A DNA stretch of 64,000 bases from an uncultured Bacteroidales bacterium (GCA_947625885.1 CANQQA010000002.1:62001-126000); one strand, 5' to 3'; positions 9,071-18,370 are shown, counted from the stretch's first letter. Notes: generated from the letters alone by a model not told the origin. Translations and numbers: made by a program.

Positions 9071-9919
9071 ATGATACTGATAGCCGATAGCGGTTCGTCC
9101 AAGACCGAGTGGGCGCTAATCGATAAGAACGGTATCGTGCGCACGTTTCGCACGTCGGGGCTTAATCCCTATTTTCTGAGTGAGGAGGAAATCCGCCATA
9201 TCCTCAAACGGGAAGTGTTGGTGGAGCTGCCCATCGAATGTATAACGGAAGTCTATTTCTACGGCGCCGGCTGCACGGGAGCGCACAATACGCAAAATCT
9301 TTGCGTGCAGCTGCATCGCGTCGTCGGACCCGATACGGTGGAGGTCGATAGCGACTTGATGGGCGCGGCGCGGGCATTGTGCGGCGAGGAGCAGGGTATT
9401 GTCTGCATTCTCGGTACAGGTTCCAATTCAGGCGTGTACGACGGCAAGACCATCGTCTCGCAAGTTCCTTCGTTGGGATTTATTTTGGGCGATGAGGGTA
9501 GCGGGAGCGACTTAGGGAAAAATTTGCTGGCAGATGCCTTGAAAGGTCTTTTGCCCGACGAAATAGCCGATGCTTTCTTTTCGCGTTATCACCTGTCGCG
9601 CGACAACGTGTTGGAGGCGATATACCGTCGACCGCTGCCGAATCGCTATATCGCCCAATTTTCCTATTTCGTGAAAGAACACCTCGACAACGATTATGTC
9701 CGCTCGTTGGCGAAAAGGCGGTTTGAAGCCTTTTTCCGTCGGAACATACTCGGCTATCCCGTTGCCGAAATGCCCGTGCATTTCATCGGTTCGGTCGCCT
9801 ACCATTACAGCGAGCTGTTGCAGGAGGTGGCAGCCGGCTTGTCGATAAACATGGGGCGCATCTTGCTTTCGCCGATGGAAGGGTTGGCGCGCTATCATTC
9901 CGAGCGTATCGTAGAGTGA
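9071..9919 (+). CDS. BadF/BadG/BcrA/BcrD-family sugar kinase, probable MurNAc kinase (MurK-like)
   Basis: This 282-residue protein has the ASKHA ATPase fold: phosphate-1 motif MILIADSGSSKTEWALID at 1-18, phosphate-2 motif LGTGSNSG at 114-121, and DEGSGSDLG at 141-149, as in N-acetylhexosamine kinases. An earlier in-frame ATG (9026) would add 15 non-conserved residues. MurQ starts 10 bp after it. Context suggests it phosphorylates MurNAc at C6, supplying MurQ; GlcNAc kinase activity is an alternative or additional role. Confidence 0.88.
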   Translation: MILIADSGSSKTEWALIDKNGIVRTFRTSGLNPYFLSEEEIRHILKREVLVELPIECITEVYFYGAGCTGAHNTQNLCVQLHRVVGPDTVEVDSDLMGAARALCGEEQGIVCILGTGSNSGVYDGKTIVSQVPSLGFILGDEGSGSDLGKNLLADALKGLLPDEIADAFFSRYHLSRDNVLEAIYRRPLPNRYIAQFSYFVKEHLDNDYVRSLAKRRFEAFFRRNILGYPVAEMPVHFIGSVAYHYSELLQEVAAGLSINMGRILLSPMEGLARYHSERIVE

Positions 9920-9929
9920 TGTATGCTTT

Positions 9930-10772
9930 ATGTCCGGATTCCGAAAAATAACAGAAACGCCCTCGCCGTACCGGCACCTCGAAACGATGCCGGTACGCGA
10001 ATTGCTTGCCGGCATCAATGCCGAAGACCGTAAGGTCGCCGATGCCGTGTCGCAAGCCATACCCCGTGTTGCCGAGTTGGTAGAGCAGTTGGTCCCCCGT
10101 ATGCGGCAGGGCGGACGCCTCTTTTACATAGGTGCCGGCACGAGTGGCCGGTTGGGCGTGCTCGATGCTTCGGAGATACTGCCCACTTACGGAATGCCGC
10201 AAGGAGTGGTCATCGGATTGATAGCCGGCGGCGAAGCCGCCTTGCGCTGCTCCGTCGAGAGAGCCGAAGATGCCGAAGATGCCGGTTGGCAGGAGCTTTT
10301 AGCCCACGACCTTTCGCCGCTCGATACGGTCGTGGGAATTGCCGCATCGGGCACGACGCCCTATGTCATCGGGGCGTTGAGGCGCTGTCGGGACGCCGGA
10401 ATACTGACGGCGTCGATTACCTGCAATCCCGATTCGCCGGTGGCGCAGGCTGCCGATATTCCTATCGAGGTGATTACCGGCGCCGAGTTCGTAACCGGCA
10501 GCACCCGTATGAAAGCCGGTACGGCGCAGAAAATGGTGCTCAACATGATTTCCACTGCCACGATGATAGGCTTGGGGCGTGTCGTCGATAATCGTATGGT
10601 GTACATGCAGCTCGCCAACGAAAAACTGTTGGACAGAGGCACGCGCATGATTATGGACTCTACGGGGCTGCCGTATGAAACGGCTCGGAAGAGATTGCAG
10701 GAATACGGTTCGGTAAGCCGGGCGATAGCTGCGTGGGAGAAAGACAATATCTCAACAGCCGATGAGTCGTAA
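9930..10772 (+). CDS. murQ: N-acetylmuramic acid 6-phosphate etherase
   Basis: MurQ cleaves the lactyl ether of MurNAc 6-phosphate to GlcNAc 6-phosphate and D-lactate. The SIS-domain active-site motif GAGTSGRLGVLDASE is at 68-82, with Glu82 the expected catalytic acid, and the second conserved Glu lies in VERAEDAED (near 110-115). At 280 residues it is slightly shorter than the E. coli enzyme at the C-terminus. With the SSS transporter and kinase upstream it completes a cell-wall amino sugar salvage route. Confidence 0.95.
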   Translation: MSGFRKITETPSPYRHLETMPVRELLAGINAEDRKVADAVSQAIPRVAELVEQLVPRMRQGGRLFYIGAGTSGRLGVLDASEILPTYGMPQGVVIGLIAGGEAALRCSVERAEDAEDAGWQELLAHDLSPLDTVVGIAASGTTPYVIGALRRCRDAGILTASITCNPDSPVAQAADIPIEVITGAEFVTGSTRMKAGTAQKMVLNMISTATMIGLGRVVDNRMVYMQLANEKLLDRGTRMIMDSTGLPYETARKRLQEYGSVSRAIAAWEKDNISTADES

Positions 10773-10925
10773 ATTATAAATTGCGGGTATTTCGTACATA
10801 TAAATATAAAATCCGACCTTTTCTATTAAAAAAATAAAAATATAATCTTTTTTCAAAACTATTTACCGATTTGGCGGTTCTTTATAAATAAACTTTAATT
10901 AAAGGAGGGGGGAGCCGATAGTTTG

Positions 10926-11432
10926 ATGGAAGAACAGGAAATGATTGATTATTTGCTTGCCAATCGAAAGGAAATGTATAAATGGGCGTATCGTTTGACG
11001 CAGAATTACGATGATGCACAGGATTTGTTGCAATCGACTTCGTTGAAAGCGCTCGGCAGCTATAAGACTTATACCGAAGCGAAAAATATTTCGGGGTGGC
11101 TTTATACCATTATGCGCAATCTGTTTCTCAATCAGAGTCTGCATTCTTGCCGAAGCTGCTGCATGGAGCCGGACGAGTTGAACCGGATAAGGAGCGGTAT
11201 GGAGGAGGCTCCTGTAAAAGCGCGTTACGACACCTGCTGCGATATGTACGATATACGGTGTGCCGTCGATGCGCTCGACAAGGAATATAAAATTCCGTTC
11301 AAACTCTATTTGTCGGGCTACAAATATCAGGAAATTTCCGAAAAGATAGGTATTCCGTTGGGCACGGTGAAAAGTCGCATACACCTTTGTCGTCAGCAGT
11401 TGCAGGTCGCTTTGAAAGATTTTCGCGAATAG
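10926..11432 (+). CDS. ECF-family RNA polymerase sigma factor
   Basis: This 168-residue protein has region 2 (about 10-80, WAYRLTQNYDDAQDLLQST) and region 4 (about 110-165, YKYQEISEKIGIPLGTVKSRIHLCR, the helix-turn-helix). A TTG at 10923 directly before the ATG could also start it. A purine-rich GGAGG stretch at 10904-10912 is unusually strong for this phylum but lies about 14-18 bp from the start. No anti-sigma factor or outer-membrane receptor is adjacent, so its regulon cannot be inferred. Confidence 0.92.
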   Translation: MEEQEMIDYLLANRKEMYKWAYRLTQNYDDAQDLLQSTSLKALGSYKTYTEAKNISGWLYTIMRNLFLNQSLHSCRSCCMEPDELNRIRSGMEEAPVKARYDTCCDMYDIRCAVDALDKEYKIPFKLYLSGYKYQEISEKIGIPLGTVKSRIHLCRQQLQVALKDFRE

Positions 11433-11535
11433 CTTTCGAAATGGAATTTTGCGTCGTAGCGGCAGGCATTTTGAGAAAAAGAAAAAATAGTTGAAAAAAT
11501 TTTGAAGGAAAACGATTCAACCCGATAAAAGTCTG

Positions 11536-11543
11536 TATTTTTG
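11536..11543 (+). promoter_or_regulatory. Promoter -7 box for murF
   Basis: TATTTTTG matches TAnnTTTG exactly, 19 bp before the murF start codon. Confidence 0.6.
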
Positions 11544-11562
11544 CGCCGGTAAACATACGACG

Positions 11563-12849
11563 ATGACAACGATAGAATCACTGTACGATATTTACAAACG
11601 CTGCACGGTCGTAACGACCGACAGCCGGAATTGCCCGCAAGGCTCGCTGTTTTTCGCCCTGCGGGGAGCGACGTTCGACGGCAACCGTTTTGCCGCGCAG
11701 GCGCTGGAAGCCGGCTCGGCATACGCCGTAGTCGATGATGCTTCGGTGGTGAAAGACGACCGCTACCTCTTGGTCGATAACGTCTTGCGCGCGTTGCAGG
11801 AGCTGGCGCGTTTTCACCGGCGCACGTTGGGCTTGCCCGTCATCGCCATTACCGGCACCAACGGCAAGACCACCACGAAAGAACTTACTGCCGCCTGCCT
11901 TGCCACCACCTACGACATACTGGCGACGGAAGGGAATTTGAACAACGCTATCGGAGTGCCTCTTACGCTGTTGCGCCTCCGTTCGTCGCACCGCATCGCC
12001 GTCGTGGAGATGGGCGCCAGCCACCCGGGCGACATTCGGGAACTGGTCGATATTGCCGAACCCGATTACGGCATCATCACCAACGTGGGCAAAGCCCATT
12101 TGCAGGGCTTCGGCTCTTTCGAGGGCGTGGTGGCGACCAAGTGCGAACTTTATGATTTTCTTCGCCGTCGGGGCGGAAAAGTGTTTTTACACGGCGAGAA
12201 TGCGCATCTGGCTGCCCGGGTGCAAGGGTTGGAAACGATTACGTACGGGACGGCGGAGGGGCAGTTCGTTTCCGGTCGGCTCACGGCGTGCTCGCCTTAC
12301 CTTTCGTTCACTTTCACCCACGACGGACACACTTCCGCCGTCGATACGCACCTTATCGGCGGATATAACCTTTACAATGCCCTTGCTGCTGCAACTATTG
12401 CGCTGTATTTCGGCGTACCGCAGGAGAAAATCGCGGCGGCTATCGCAGCTTATGAACCGCAGAATCGCCGCTCGCAGCTGATGAAGACCGAACGCAACAC
12501 GCTGATAGTCGATGCCTACAATGCCAATCCCACGAGTATGGCGGCAGCCCTCGACAATTTCTTTGCCATGACGCTGCCGCACAAAGTCGTGATTTTGGGC
12601 GATATGGGTGAGTTGGGCGCCGACAGTCGGGAGGAGCATCGGAAAATCGTTGCGCGGCTGCGCGATGTCCGCGATGTGCGCGTGCTGTTGGCGGGAAAAG
12701 AATTTTCGGCGGCGGGCGAGGCGTTCACCTGTTTCCCCGATACCGATGCGCTGGTGGCATACCTGCAAGCCAATCCCCTTTCCGACAGCACCGTATTGAT
12801 AAAGGGTTCGCGCAGTATGCAGCTCGAAAAATGTTTGAATTTTCTATAA
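11563..12849 (+). CDS. murF: UDP-MurNAc-tripeptide:D-Ala-D-Ala ligase
   Basis: MurF adds D-Ala-D-Ala to the peptidoglycan precursor in the cytoplasm. This 428-residue protein has the Mur N-terminal domain (1-90), the ATP P-loop GTNGKTTT at 98-105, the central-domain signature VVEMGASHPGDI, and the C-terminal DAYNANPTSMAAAL segment that binds the substrates. It lies outside a dcw cluster, next to the MurNAc salvage genes, and is followed 12 bp later by a peptidase gene in the same direction. Confidence 0.96.
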   Translation: MTTIESLYDIYKRCTVVTTDSRNCPQGSLFFALRGATFDGNRFAAQALEAGSAYAVVDDASVVKDDRYLLVDNVLRALQELARFHRRTLGLPVIAITGTNGKTTTKELTAACLATTYDILATEGNLNNAIGVPLTLLRLRSSHRIAVVEMGASHPGDIRELVDIAEPDYGIITNVGKAHLQGFGSFEGVVATKCELYDFLRRRGGKVFLHGENAHLAARVQGLETITYGTAEGQFVSGRLTACSPYLSFTFTHDGHTSAVDTHLIGGYNLYNALAAATIALYFGVPQEKIAAAIAAYEPQNRRSQLMKTERNTLIVDAYNANPTSMAAALDNFFAMTLPHKVVILGDMGELGADSREEHRKIVARLRDVRDVRVLLAGKEFSAAGEAFTCFPDTDALVAYLQANPLSDSTVLIKGSRSMQLEKCLNFL

Positions 12850-12861
12850 AAACTTTATACG

Positions 12862-14040
12862 ATGTATAGCGAAATGTTCAAACCGGAATCGGATTTGCGC
12901 CGGCAGAAAATACAGACTGCCTTGCGGAATGCAAAAGCCGATGCCTTGTTGTTGGTCGATAATGCCGACCTTTACTATGTTGCCGGACGGGTATTCTGCG
13001 GCTATGCCTACATACCGGTCGAAGGCGAAATGCTCTGCTTCGTGCGGCGTCCGGTGGGACTGAAAGGCGACAATGTCGTCTATATCCGCAAACCGGAACA
13101 AATTGCCGAAGAGCTGCGCTCGCGCGGCGTGGCTTTGCCGTCGTGCCTCCTGCTCGAAGGCGATACGCTCTCTTTCAACGAATACAATCGTTTGGCGGCA
13201 ATCTTTCCCGACAGCAAGGTTTCGGGCGAAGGTACGGCGCTTATCCGGCAGGTGCGCGCCGTGAAGACTCCGTATGAAATAGCCAAAATCCGACAGTCGG
13301 CAGCCATGCACGATACGATGTACCGCCGCATACCGAAATATTATGCCGAAGGCATGACCGATATAGAATTTGCCATAGAACTCGAACATGCAGCGCGCCA
13401 GCACGGCTCGCTGGGTATTTTCCGCATCTTCGGGCATAACATGGAAATATATATGGGAAACGTGCTGGTGGGTGAGAATGCCGATAACCCTTCGCCCTAC
13501 GATTTTGCCATGGGTGGAGCCGGTCTCGACACCTCGCTGCCGGTGAGCTGTAACGGTACGGCGATACGTCGCGGACAAACGGTTATGGTCGATATGAACG
13601 GCAATTTCACCGGATATATGTCCGACCTTTCCCGCGTGTTTTCGGTGGGCAGTGTTTCCGACAAGGCGCGGCGGGTGCACGGCGTTTCGATACGCATACA
13701 GGAGGCTGTTGCCGCGATGGCGCGTCCGGGTGTGGCGGCTGCCGACCTTTACCATTGCGCTGCCGAAATAGCCAAAGAGGAGCACGTGGAAGAGTATTTC
13801 ATGGGGCATCGCCAGAAAGCCGGATTCATAGGACACGGCGTGGGCATCGAAGTAAACGAGCTGCCCGTGATTGCCCCGCGTTCGCGCGACGTGCTGCAAG
13901 AGGGCATGGTCATTGCGTTGGAACCGAAATTCGTGCTGCCCGAAATCGGTGCGGTGGGCGTGGAAAACACCTTCCTCGTAACCGCCGACGGTATGGAGAA
14001 ACTCACGACCTGTACCGAAGATATTGTCCGGCTCGATTGA
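12862..14040 (+). CDS. M24-family Xaa-Pro aminopeptidase-like protein
   Basis: This 392-residue protein has a creatinase N-terminal domain (about 10-140) and a pita-bread M24 metallopeptidase domain (about 150-390). Metal-ligand motifs visible are MVDMNGNFTGYMSD (two Asp), GHGVGIEVNE (His), ALEPKF (Glu) and VENTF (Glu). It probably removes N-terminal residues before proline, but creatinase-type hydrolases share the fold. It is probably cotranscribed with murF and ends at a bidirectional terminator. Confidence 0.88.
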   Translation: MYSEMFKPESDLRRQKIQTALRNAKADALLLVDNADLYYVAGRVFCGYAYIPVEGEMLCFVRRPVGLKGDNVVYIRKPEQIAEELRSRGVALPSCLLLEGDTLSFNEYNRLAAIFPDSKVSGEGTALIRQVRAVKTPYEIAKIRQSAAMHDTMYRRIPKYYAEGMTDIEFAIELEHAARQHGSLGIFRIFGHNMEIYMGNVLVGENADNPSPYDFAMGGAGLDTSLPVSCNGTAIRRGQTVMVDMNGNFTGYMSDLSRVFSVGSVSDKARRVHGVSIRIQEAVAAMARPGVAAADLYHCAAEIAKEEHVEEYFMGHRQKAGFIGHGVGIEVNELPVIAPRSRDVLQEGMVIALEPKFVLPEIGAVGVENTFLVTADGMEKLTTCTEDIVRLD

Positions 14041-14068
14041 TTCCGGCGGGCTTTCTCCGATAAAAACA

Positions 14069-14100
14069 AAAAGAGGCGAACAACAATGTTCGCCTCTTTT
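14069..14100. terminator. Bidirectional terminator between the M24 peptidase and rplT
   Basis: AAAAGAGGCGAACA (14069-14082) pairs with TGTTCGCCTCTTTT (14087-14100), with a 4-base loop. Flanking A and T runs make it work on both strands of the convergent pair. Confidence 0.85.
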
Positions 14101-14123
14101 TTGTCCGTTTCCGAACGTATCGT

Positions 14124-14474
14124 TTAAGCGTTCTTGGCTTGGAGTACGATGGCGCGGAATGCTTCGGGATTGTTCATCGCCAAATCGGCAAGAACTTTCC
14201 GGTTGATTTCGATGCCTGCTTTGTGGAGCGCACCCATGAGTTTCGAGTAGGAGAAGCCTTCGAGACGGGCAGCGGCGTTGATACGCTGAATCCACAGGGC
14301 GCGGAAATTGCGTTTTTTCGCTTTCCGGTCGCGGTAAGCATAGGTCAGACCTTTTTCCCAAGTGTTTTTGGCAACAGTCCAGACATTTTTACGGGCACCG
14401 ATGTAACCGCGTGTAAGTTTCAGAATTTTTTTTCTTCTTGCTCTTGAAGCAACGTGATTGACTGATCTTGGCAT
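14124..14474 (-). CDS. rplT: 50S ribosomal protein L20
   Basis: This 116-residue basic protein is an early assembly protein of the large subunit. It begins [19 protein letters not shown] and has the conserved [18 protein letters not shown]-like core (here [16 protein letters not shown]). It is last in thrS-infC-rpmI-rplT. The 126-nt gap between rpmI and rplT holds a short palindrome TTCTTCGGAAGAA at 14503-14515. L20 represses its own operon in other bacteria, so that gap is a possible control site, but I see no definite L20 mimic. Confidence 0.97.
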   Translation of the reverse strand: MPRSVNHVASRARRKKILKLTRGYIGARKNVWTVAKNTWEKGLTYAYRDRKAKKRNFRALWIQRINAAARLEGFSYSKLMGALHKAGIEINRKVLADLAMNNPEAFRAIVLQAKNA

Positions 14475-14600
14475 AATTTTTTCTTTTTTGAATGTTAGCG
14501 TCTTCTTCGGAAGAACTTCGGGCTAAATCATTCGGTTAATACTGCTTTTGTTGGAAAATCGCTTTTTTACGAATCCGAAAAAATAAGAGTGATGACGCGC

Positions 14601-14798
14601 TTATCTCAGTGCCAGCAAGGCTCTTACGTTTTTCTTATCGGCACGGTCGATAAGAGCGAAGTGCGTCAGGTTTCTTTTTTGTTTTTTCGTTTTCTTCGTC
14701 AGGATATGACTTTTGAAAGCGTGTTTTCTTTTGATTTTTCCTGTTCCGGTAAGGGCGAACCTCTTTTTGGCACCGGAATTAGTTTTCATCTTCGGCAT
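14601..14798 (-). CDS. rpmI: 50S ribosomal protein L35
   Basis: This 65-residue very basic protein starts [20 protein letters not shown], the family signature, and ends near LLALR. It lies between infC and rplT in the conserved order. Confidence 0.97.
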   Translation of the reverse strand: MPKMKTNSGAKKRFALTGTGKIKRKHAFKSHILTKKTKKQKRNLTHFALIDRADKKNVRALLALR

Positions 14799-14840
14799 TT
14801 TGTTTGTTTTTTAATGTGTATATAAAATTAAGTGTTCGTT

Positions 14841-15413
14841 TTATTTTTTCTTCGGCGTGAGCACGATAATCATGCGCTTGCCTTCGAGCAGCGGCATCTG
14901 TTCCACTTTTCCGTAATCTTCGAGGTCGTTGGCAAACCGCAGCAGGAGCACTTCGCCCTGTTCCTTGAAGAGTATCGAGCGTCCCTTGAAGAATACGTAT
15001 GCCTTGACTTTGGCGCCTTCTTCGAGGAAGCCTTTGGCGTGTTTGAGCTTGAAGTTGTAATCGTGGTCGTCGGTTTGAGGTCCGAAACGGATTTCCTTGA
15101 TGACGACTTTCGTCGATTTGGCTTTTTGCTCTTTGAGCCGCTTTTTCTGCTGATAAAGAAATTTCTGGTAATCAATAACACGACATACCGGCGGTACGGC
15201 GTTGGGAGAAATTTCGACCAGATCGAGTTCCTGTTGTTCGGCTATCTGCAACGCATCGCGCAGGCTGTAAATGCCTTGTTCCACATTATCGCCTACCAGA
15301 CGCACCTCGCGGGCGCGTATCCGTTCATTTACGAAATACTGGTCTTTCCCGCTCTCTTTTTTCAGCGGAAAGTTGCGCTGACTGTTGTTTCCTGAGTCGT
15401 TGTTGTTCTCCAT
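14841..15413 (-). CDS. infC: Translation initiation factor IF-3
   Basis: This 190-residue factor prevents premature subunit joining and checks start-codon choice. The N-terminal domain carries [19 protein letters not shown] (about 29-47). The C-terminal domain has [20 protein letters not shown] and ends in a Lys tail. An ATG starts it, preceded by an Asn/Ser-rich leader ([12 protein letters not shown]), instead of the AUU start known in enterobacteria. It begins 4 bp after the thrS stop. Confidence 0.97.
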   Translation of the reverse strand: MENNNDSGNNSQRNFPLKKESGKDQYFVNERIRAREVRLVGDNVEQGIYSLRDALQIAEQQELDLVEISPNAVPPVCRVIDYQKFLYQQKKRLKEQKAKSTKVVIKEIRFGPQTDDHDYNFKLKHAKGFLEEGAKVKAYVFFKGRSILFKEQGEVLLLRFANDLEDYGKVEQMPLLEGKRMIIVLTPKKK

Positions 15414-15417
15414 TCAA

Positions 15418-17358
15418 TTACCATTGGTTTATCATGCTCTCCACCTCTTGGGTGAGAATCTCGGCAAAGGTAGTAATTTTCATCGAACCTTTATCACCTT
15501 CGCCCTGTTTTCTTACAGAAACTTCATTATTTTCTGCTTCTTTCTCGCCGACAATGAGCAAATAAGGTATTTTTTTCAACTCGTTGTCGCGTATTTTGCG
15601 TCCGATTTTTTCGTTGCGGTCGTCGATAGAGGCGCGAATGTCTTTCCGGCGGAGTTCTTTGGCAACGGCGCGGGCATAGTCGTTGAATTTCTCGCTGATA
15701 GGTATGATGACAGCCTGTTCGGGGGTGAGCCACAAGGGGAATTTTCCGGCGGTGTGTTCTATCAGTACGGCGACGAAACGCTCCATCGAACCGAACGGCG
15801 CACGGTGTATCATCACCGGACGGTGTTTCTGGTTGTCGCTGCCGGTGTATTCGAGGTCGAAGCGCTCGGGCAGGTTGTAATCGACCTGTATCGTACCGAG
15901 CTGCCAGCGGCGACCTATGGCATCTTTCACCATGAAGTCGAGTTTCGGACCGTAGAAAGCGGCTTCGCCGTATTCGATTTTGGCTTTCAATCCTTTTTCT
16001 TCACACGCTTCGATAATGGCTTGTTCCGCCTTTTCCCAGTTTTCTTCGCTGCCGATGTATTTTTCGCGGTTCACTTTGTCGCGCAGCGAAATCTGTGCTT
16101 CGAAATTCTCGAAATTCATCGAGCGGAATACGATGGAAATGATGTCCATCACCCGCAAAAATTCCTCTTTTACCTGATCGGGGCGGCAGAATATGTGGGC
16201 ATCGTCCTGCGTGAAACTGCGCACGCGGGTCAGTCCGTGCAGCTCGCCGCTCTGTTCGTAGCGGCACACGGTGCCGAACTCGGCAAGCCGCAAAGGCAGG
16301 TCTTTGTACGAGCGGGGCGAGTTTTTGTATATCATGCAGTGGTGTGGGCAGTTCATCGGTTTGAGGAAGTATTCCTCACCCTCTTCGGGCGTGTGTATGG
16401 GCTGGAACGAATCTTTCCCGTACTTGGCGTAGTGCCCCGAAGTGATGTACAGCAGTTTGTTGCCGATAGGCGGCGTGATGACTTCCTGATAGTCGTAGCG
16501 TGCCTGTATGCGGCGCAGGAACGATTGCAGCCGCAGCCGCAGCTCCGTGCCTTTGGGCAGCCACAAGGGCAGACCTTTGCCCACCGTATCGGAGAAAGCG
16601 AACAATTCCATCTCTTTTCCGATTTTGCGGTGGTCACGCTTCTTTGCCTCTTCGAGCAGTGCCAGATAGTCGTCGAGCATCTTTTTCTTCGGGAACGAAA
16701 TGGCGTAGATGCGGGTAAGCTGGGGACGCTTTTCGTCGCCGCGCCAGTATGCGCCTGCCAGCGACAATATTTTCACCGCTTTGATAGGGGCGGTGTCGGG
16801 CAGGTGCGGACCGCGGCACAGGTCTGTGAATGCGCCTTGCGTATAGGTGGTTATGGTACCGTCGTCGAGGTCGTTGATAAGTTCCACTTTATACGTTTCG
16901 TTCCGGTCGCCGAACATTTTCAAGGCATCGGCTTTCGTGATGTTTTTCCGCACGATGGCTTCTTTGCGTGCCGACAATTCGAGCATTTTCGCCTCGATGG
17001 TCGGAAAATCGCTCTCTTTGATAACGGTTTCGCCGCAATCGACATCGTAATAGAATCCGTTTTCTATGGCAGGACCGATACCGAATTTTATATTCGGATA
17101 GAGTTCCTGCAACGCTTCTGCCAGCAGGTGCGCCGAGCTGTGCCAAAAGGCGTGTTTGCCTTCGGCGTCGTCCCACTTGTAAAGGTGTATGGCGGCATCT
17201 TCGTCGATAGGGCGGGAGAGGTCCCATTCCTGTTCGTTGATTTTGGCTGCCAACACTTCTTGCGCCAGTCGCGGACTGATGCTTTCGGCTATCTGCAACG
17301 GCGTGGTGCCGGCGGCAAACTCCTTGACCGATTGATCGGGAAAAGTGATTTTTATCAT
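15418..17358 (-). CDS. thrS: Threonyl-tRNA synthetase
   Basis: This 646-residue class II synthetase has a TGS domain (1-62), an editing domain with HSSAH at 73-77, the class II core with [11 protein letters not shown] and the motif-2 region [18 protein letters not shown], and a C-terminal anticodon-binding domain (about 545-646, [14 protein letters not shown]). It is the first gene of thrS-infC-rpmI-rplT. Confidence 0.98.
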   Translation of the reverse strand: MIKITFPDQSVKEFAAGTTPLQIAESISPRLAQEVLAAKINEQEWDLSRPIDEDAAIHLYKWDDAEGKHAFWHSSAHLLAEALQELYPNIKFGIGPAIENGFYYDVDCGETVIKESDFPTIEAKMLELSARKEAIVRKNITKADALKMFGDRNETYKVELINDLDDGTITTYTQGAFTDLCRGPHLPDTAPIKAVKILSLAGAYWRGDEKRPQLTRIYAISFPKKKMLDDYLALLEEAKKRDHRKIGKEMELFAFSDTVGKGLPLWLPKGTELRLRLQSFLRRIQARYDYQEVITPPIGNKLLYITSGHYAKYGKDSFQPIHTPEEGEEYFLKPMNCPHHCMIYKNSPRSYKDLPLRLAEFGTVCRYEQSGELHGLTRVRSFTQDDAHIFCRPDQVKEEFLRVMDIISIVFRSMNFENFEAQISLRDKVNREKYIGSEENWEKAEQAIIEACEEKGLKAKIEYGEAAFYGPKLDFMVKDAIGRRWQLGTIQVDYNLPERFDLEYTGSDNQKHRPVMIHRAPFGSMERFVAVLIEHTAGKFPLWLTPEQAVIIPISEKFNDYARAVAKELRRKDIRASIDDRNEKIGRKIRDNELKKIPYLLIVGEKEAENNEVSVRKQGEGDKGSMKITTFAEILTQEVESMINQW

Positions 17359-17463
17359 ATCGTTTTCTGTTCTGTACAGGCTTTTGCCTGCATTCCGTAT
17401 TTATTTCGTTGTTTTGCCCGCTGTCGTTTTACGGACGATTGTGCGGCATAATTTTTCAACCTG

Positions 17464-17497
17464 CAAAGGTAGATAAATTTTTCGGAATACATTCAAA
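17464..17497 (-). promoter_or_regulatory. Promoter of thrS-infC-rpmI-rplT
   Basis: On the minus strand TTTG (17497-17494), a 22-bp spacer and TACCTTTG (17471-17464) match both Bacteroidetes promoter elements. The resulting leader before thrS is about 100 nt; I see no strong structure in it. Confidence 0.6.
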
Positions 17498-17591
17498 TAC
17501 AATACAGGATTTTTTTATCGACTTGTTTTCTTATAAGTAAAAAAGGTATATCAAACCGTAATCCGGATATTTTTGTTCGTCGTTAAAATGT

Positions 17592-17599
17592 TACTTTTG
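17592..17599 (+). promoter_or_regulatory. Promoter -7 box for the decayed Tat-relic/flavodoxin locus
   Basis: TACTTTTG matches TAnnTTTG, 12 bp before the ATG at 17612. A TTTG lies upstream at 17572-17575 with a rather short 16-bp spacer. Confidence 0.5.
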
Positions 17600-17611
17600 T
17601 GTCGTGAAAAT

Positions 17612-17703
17612 ATGAAACGGAATTTTTTTCGACCATCGGCGGAGCTGCTCTTTCGCTGTTCGGTATGGCGGCGCAGAAAGCACTGGAACCGGTCGATTTG
17701 TAA
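17612..17703 (+). pseudogene. Relic of a signal-peptide-bearing protein
   Basis: From the ATG at 17612 the frame reads MKRNFF, then in the next frame STIGGAALSLFGMAAQKALEPVDL and a stop at 17703. The frames join if one T is restored in the seven-T run at 17623-17629, giving about 30 residues that look like a Tat-type or Sec signal sequence joined to a short C-terminal end. It stands right after a good promoter box and before the broken flavodoxin gene. I infer a mostly deleted gene, perhaps an oxidoreductase; the identity cannot be fixed. Confidence 0.4.
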
Positions 17704-17744
17704 TTAAAAAAAAGTAGCTATCTAATCATTTGAAATAGTGATAT

Positions 17745-18256
17745 ATGAATAAAATTTTAATAGCCTATTTTTCGCTGAAAGGCGAAACTTACGTGAATGG
17801 ACGGCTTGAAATGCGTTCTGTCGGAAATACCGAGGTTATTGCCGGTAAAATAGAGGTACTTACGCATGGAAACTTGTTCCATATCGAGACGGTGGAACCT
17901 TACCCTGTTACTATGCGACCACCGAAAAGGCGCAGGAGGAGCAACGGCGGAAAGCCCGTCCCCGCCTTACCTCCGAAGTTGAGAACATAGAGCAGTACGA
18001 CACTGTTTTTCTGGGTTATCCCAACTGGTGGGGCACGATGCCCATGGCGGTGTTCACCTTTTTGGAGTCATACGATTTTTCCGGAAAAAAGATAATCCCA
18101 TTCTGCACCCACGAGGGCAGCGGATTCGGGCATAGCGTGGAAGACCTCAAAAAAGCCTGTCCGCGTGCCGATGTACGGCAGGGCGTTGCCATACGCGGCG
18201 GCAGTGCAGCCACAGCCGACAAGGAGGTTGCCCGTATTGTCGATATGATGAAGTAA
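17745..18256 (+). pseudogene. Flavodoxin gene with a frameshift
   Basis: The first frame gives MNKILIAYFSLKGETYVNG and continues through IEVLTHGNLFHIETVEPYPV up to about 17909. The second frame, one base back, continues as YYATTEKAQEEQRRKARPRL and then YDTVFLGYPNWWGTMPMAVF and PFCTHEGSGFGHSVEDLKKA to the stop at 18256. Together they make one flavodoxin-4-like protein of about 170 residues, with the FMN-loop segments GYPNWWGT and THEGSGFG intact. A one-base loss near 17905-17912 breaks it. A sequencing error is possible, but the decayed relic just upstream favours a real lesion. Confidence 0.8.
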
Positions 18257-18282
18257 CCTGAAAATATCCTGAAAAACGCCGG

Positions 18283-18328
18283 CGGCAAAACGCGGAGACA
18301 ATCTCTCCGCCGTTTTGCCGTTTTTTTG
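18283..18328 (+). terminator. Intrinsic terminator after the flavodoxin pseudogene
   Basis: CGGCAAAACGCGGAGA (18283-18298) pairs with TCTCCG and CGTTTTGCCG (18304-18320, one bulged C), followed by a run of seven T (18321-18327). Confidence 0.85.
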
Positions 18329-18339
18329 TGAAATCTCGT

Positions 18340-18347
18340 TATATTTG
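18340..18347 (+). promoter_or_regulatory. Promoter -7 box for rsmE-kdsA
   Basis: TATATTTG matches TAnnTTTG, 23 bp before the rsmE start. A TTTG at 18314-18317 lies 22 bp upstream but inside the preceding terminator stem. Confidence 0.55.
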
Positions 18348-18370
18348 CAACGTTGTTACAAAGGCGGACA

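Noticed and set aside
14475-14600. Ribosomal protein L20 leader RNA between rpmI and rplT
   Set aside because: Only a short palindrome is visible, and I could not fit a known L20 leader fold, so it is not listed as a feature.
15385-17451. Very long open frame on the plus strand opposite thrS
   Set aside because: It is the antisense shadow of thrS; the translation is Phe-rich with no family motifs, while thrS has all synthetase motifs.
17905-17912. Programmed ribosomal frameshift in the flavodoxin gene
   Set aside because: There is no slippery heptamer and no stimulatory structure; flavodoxins are not known to use frameshifting. A mutation or sequencing error is simpler.
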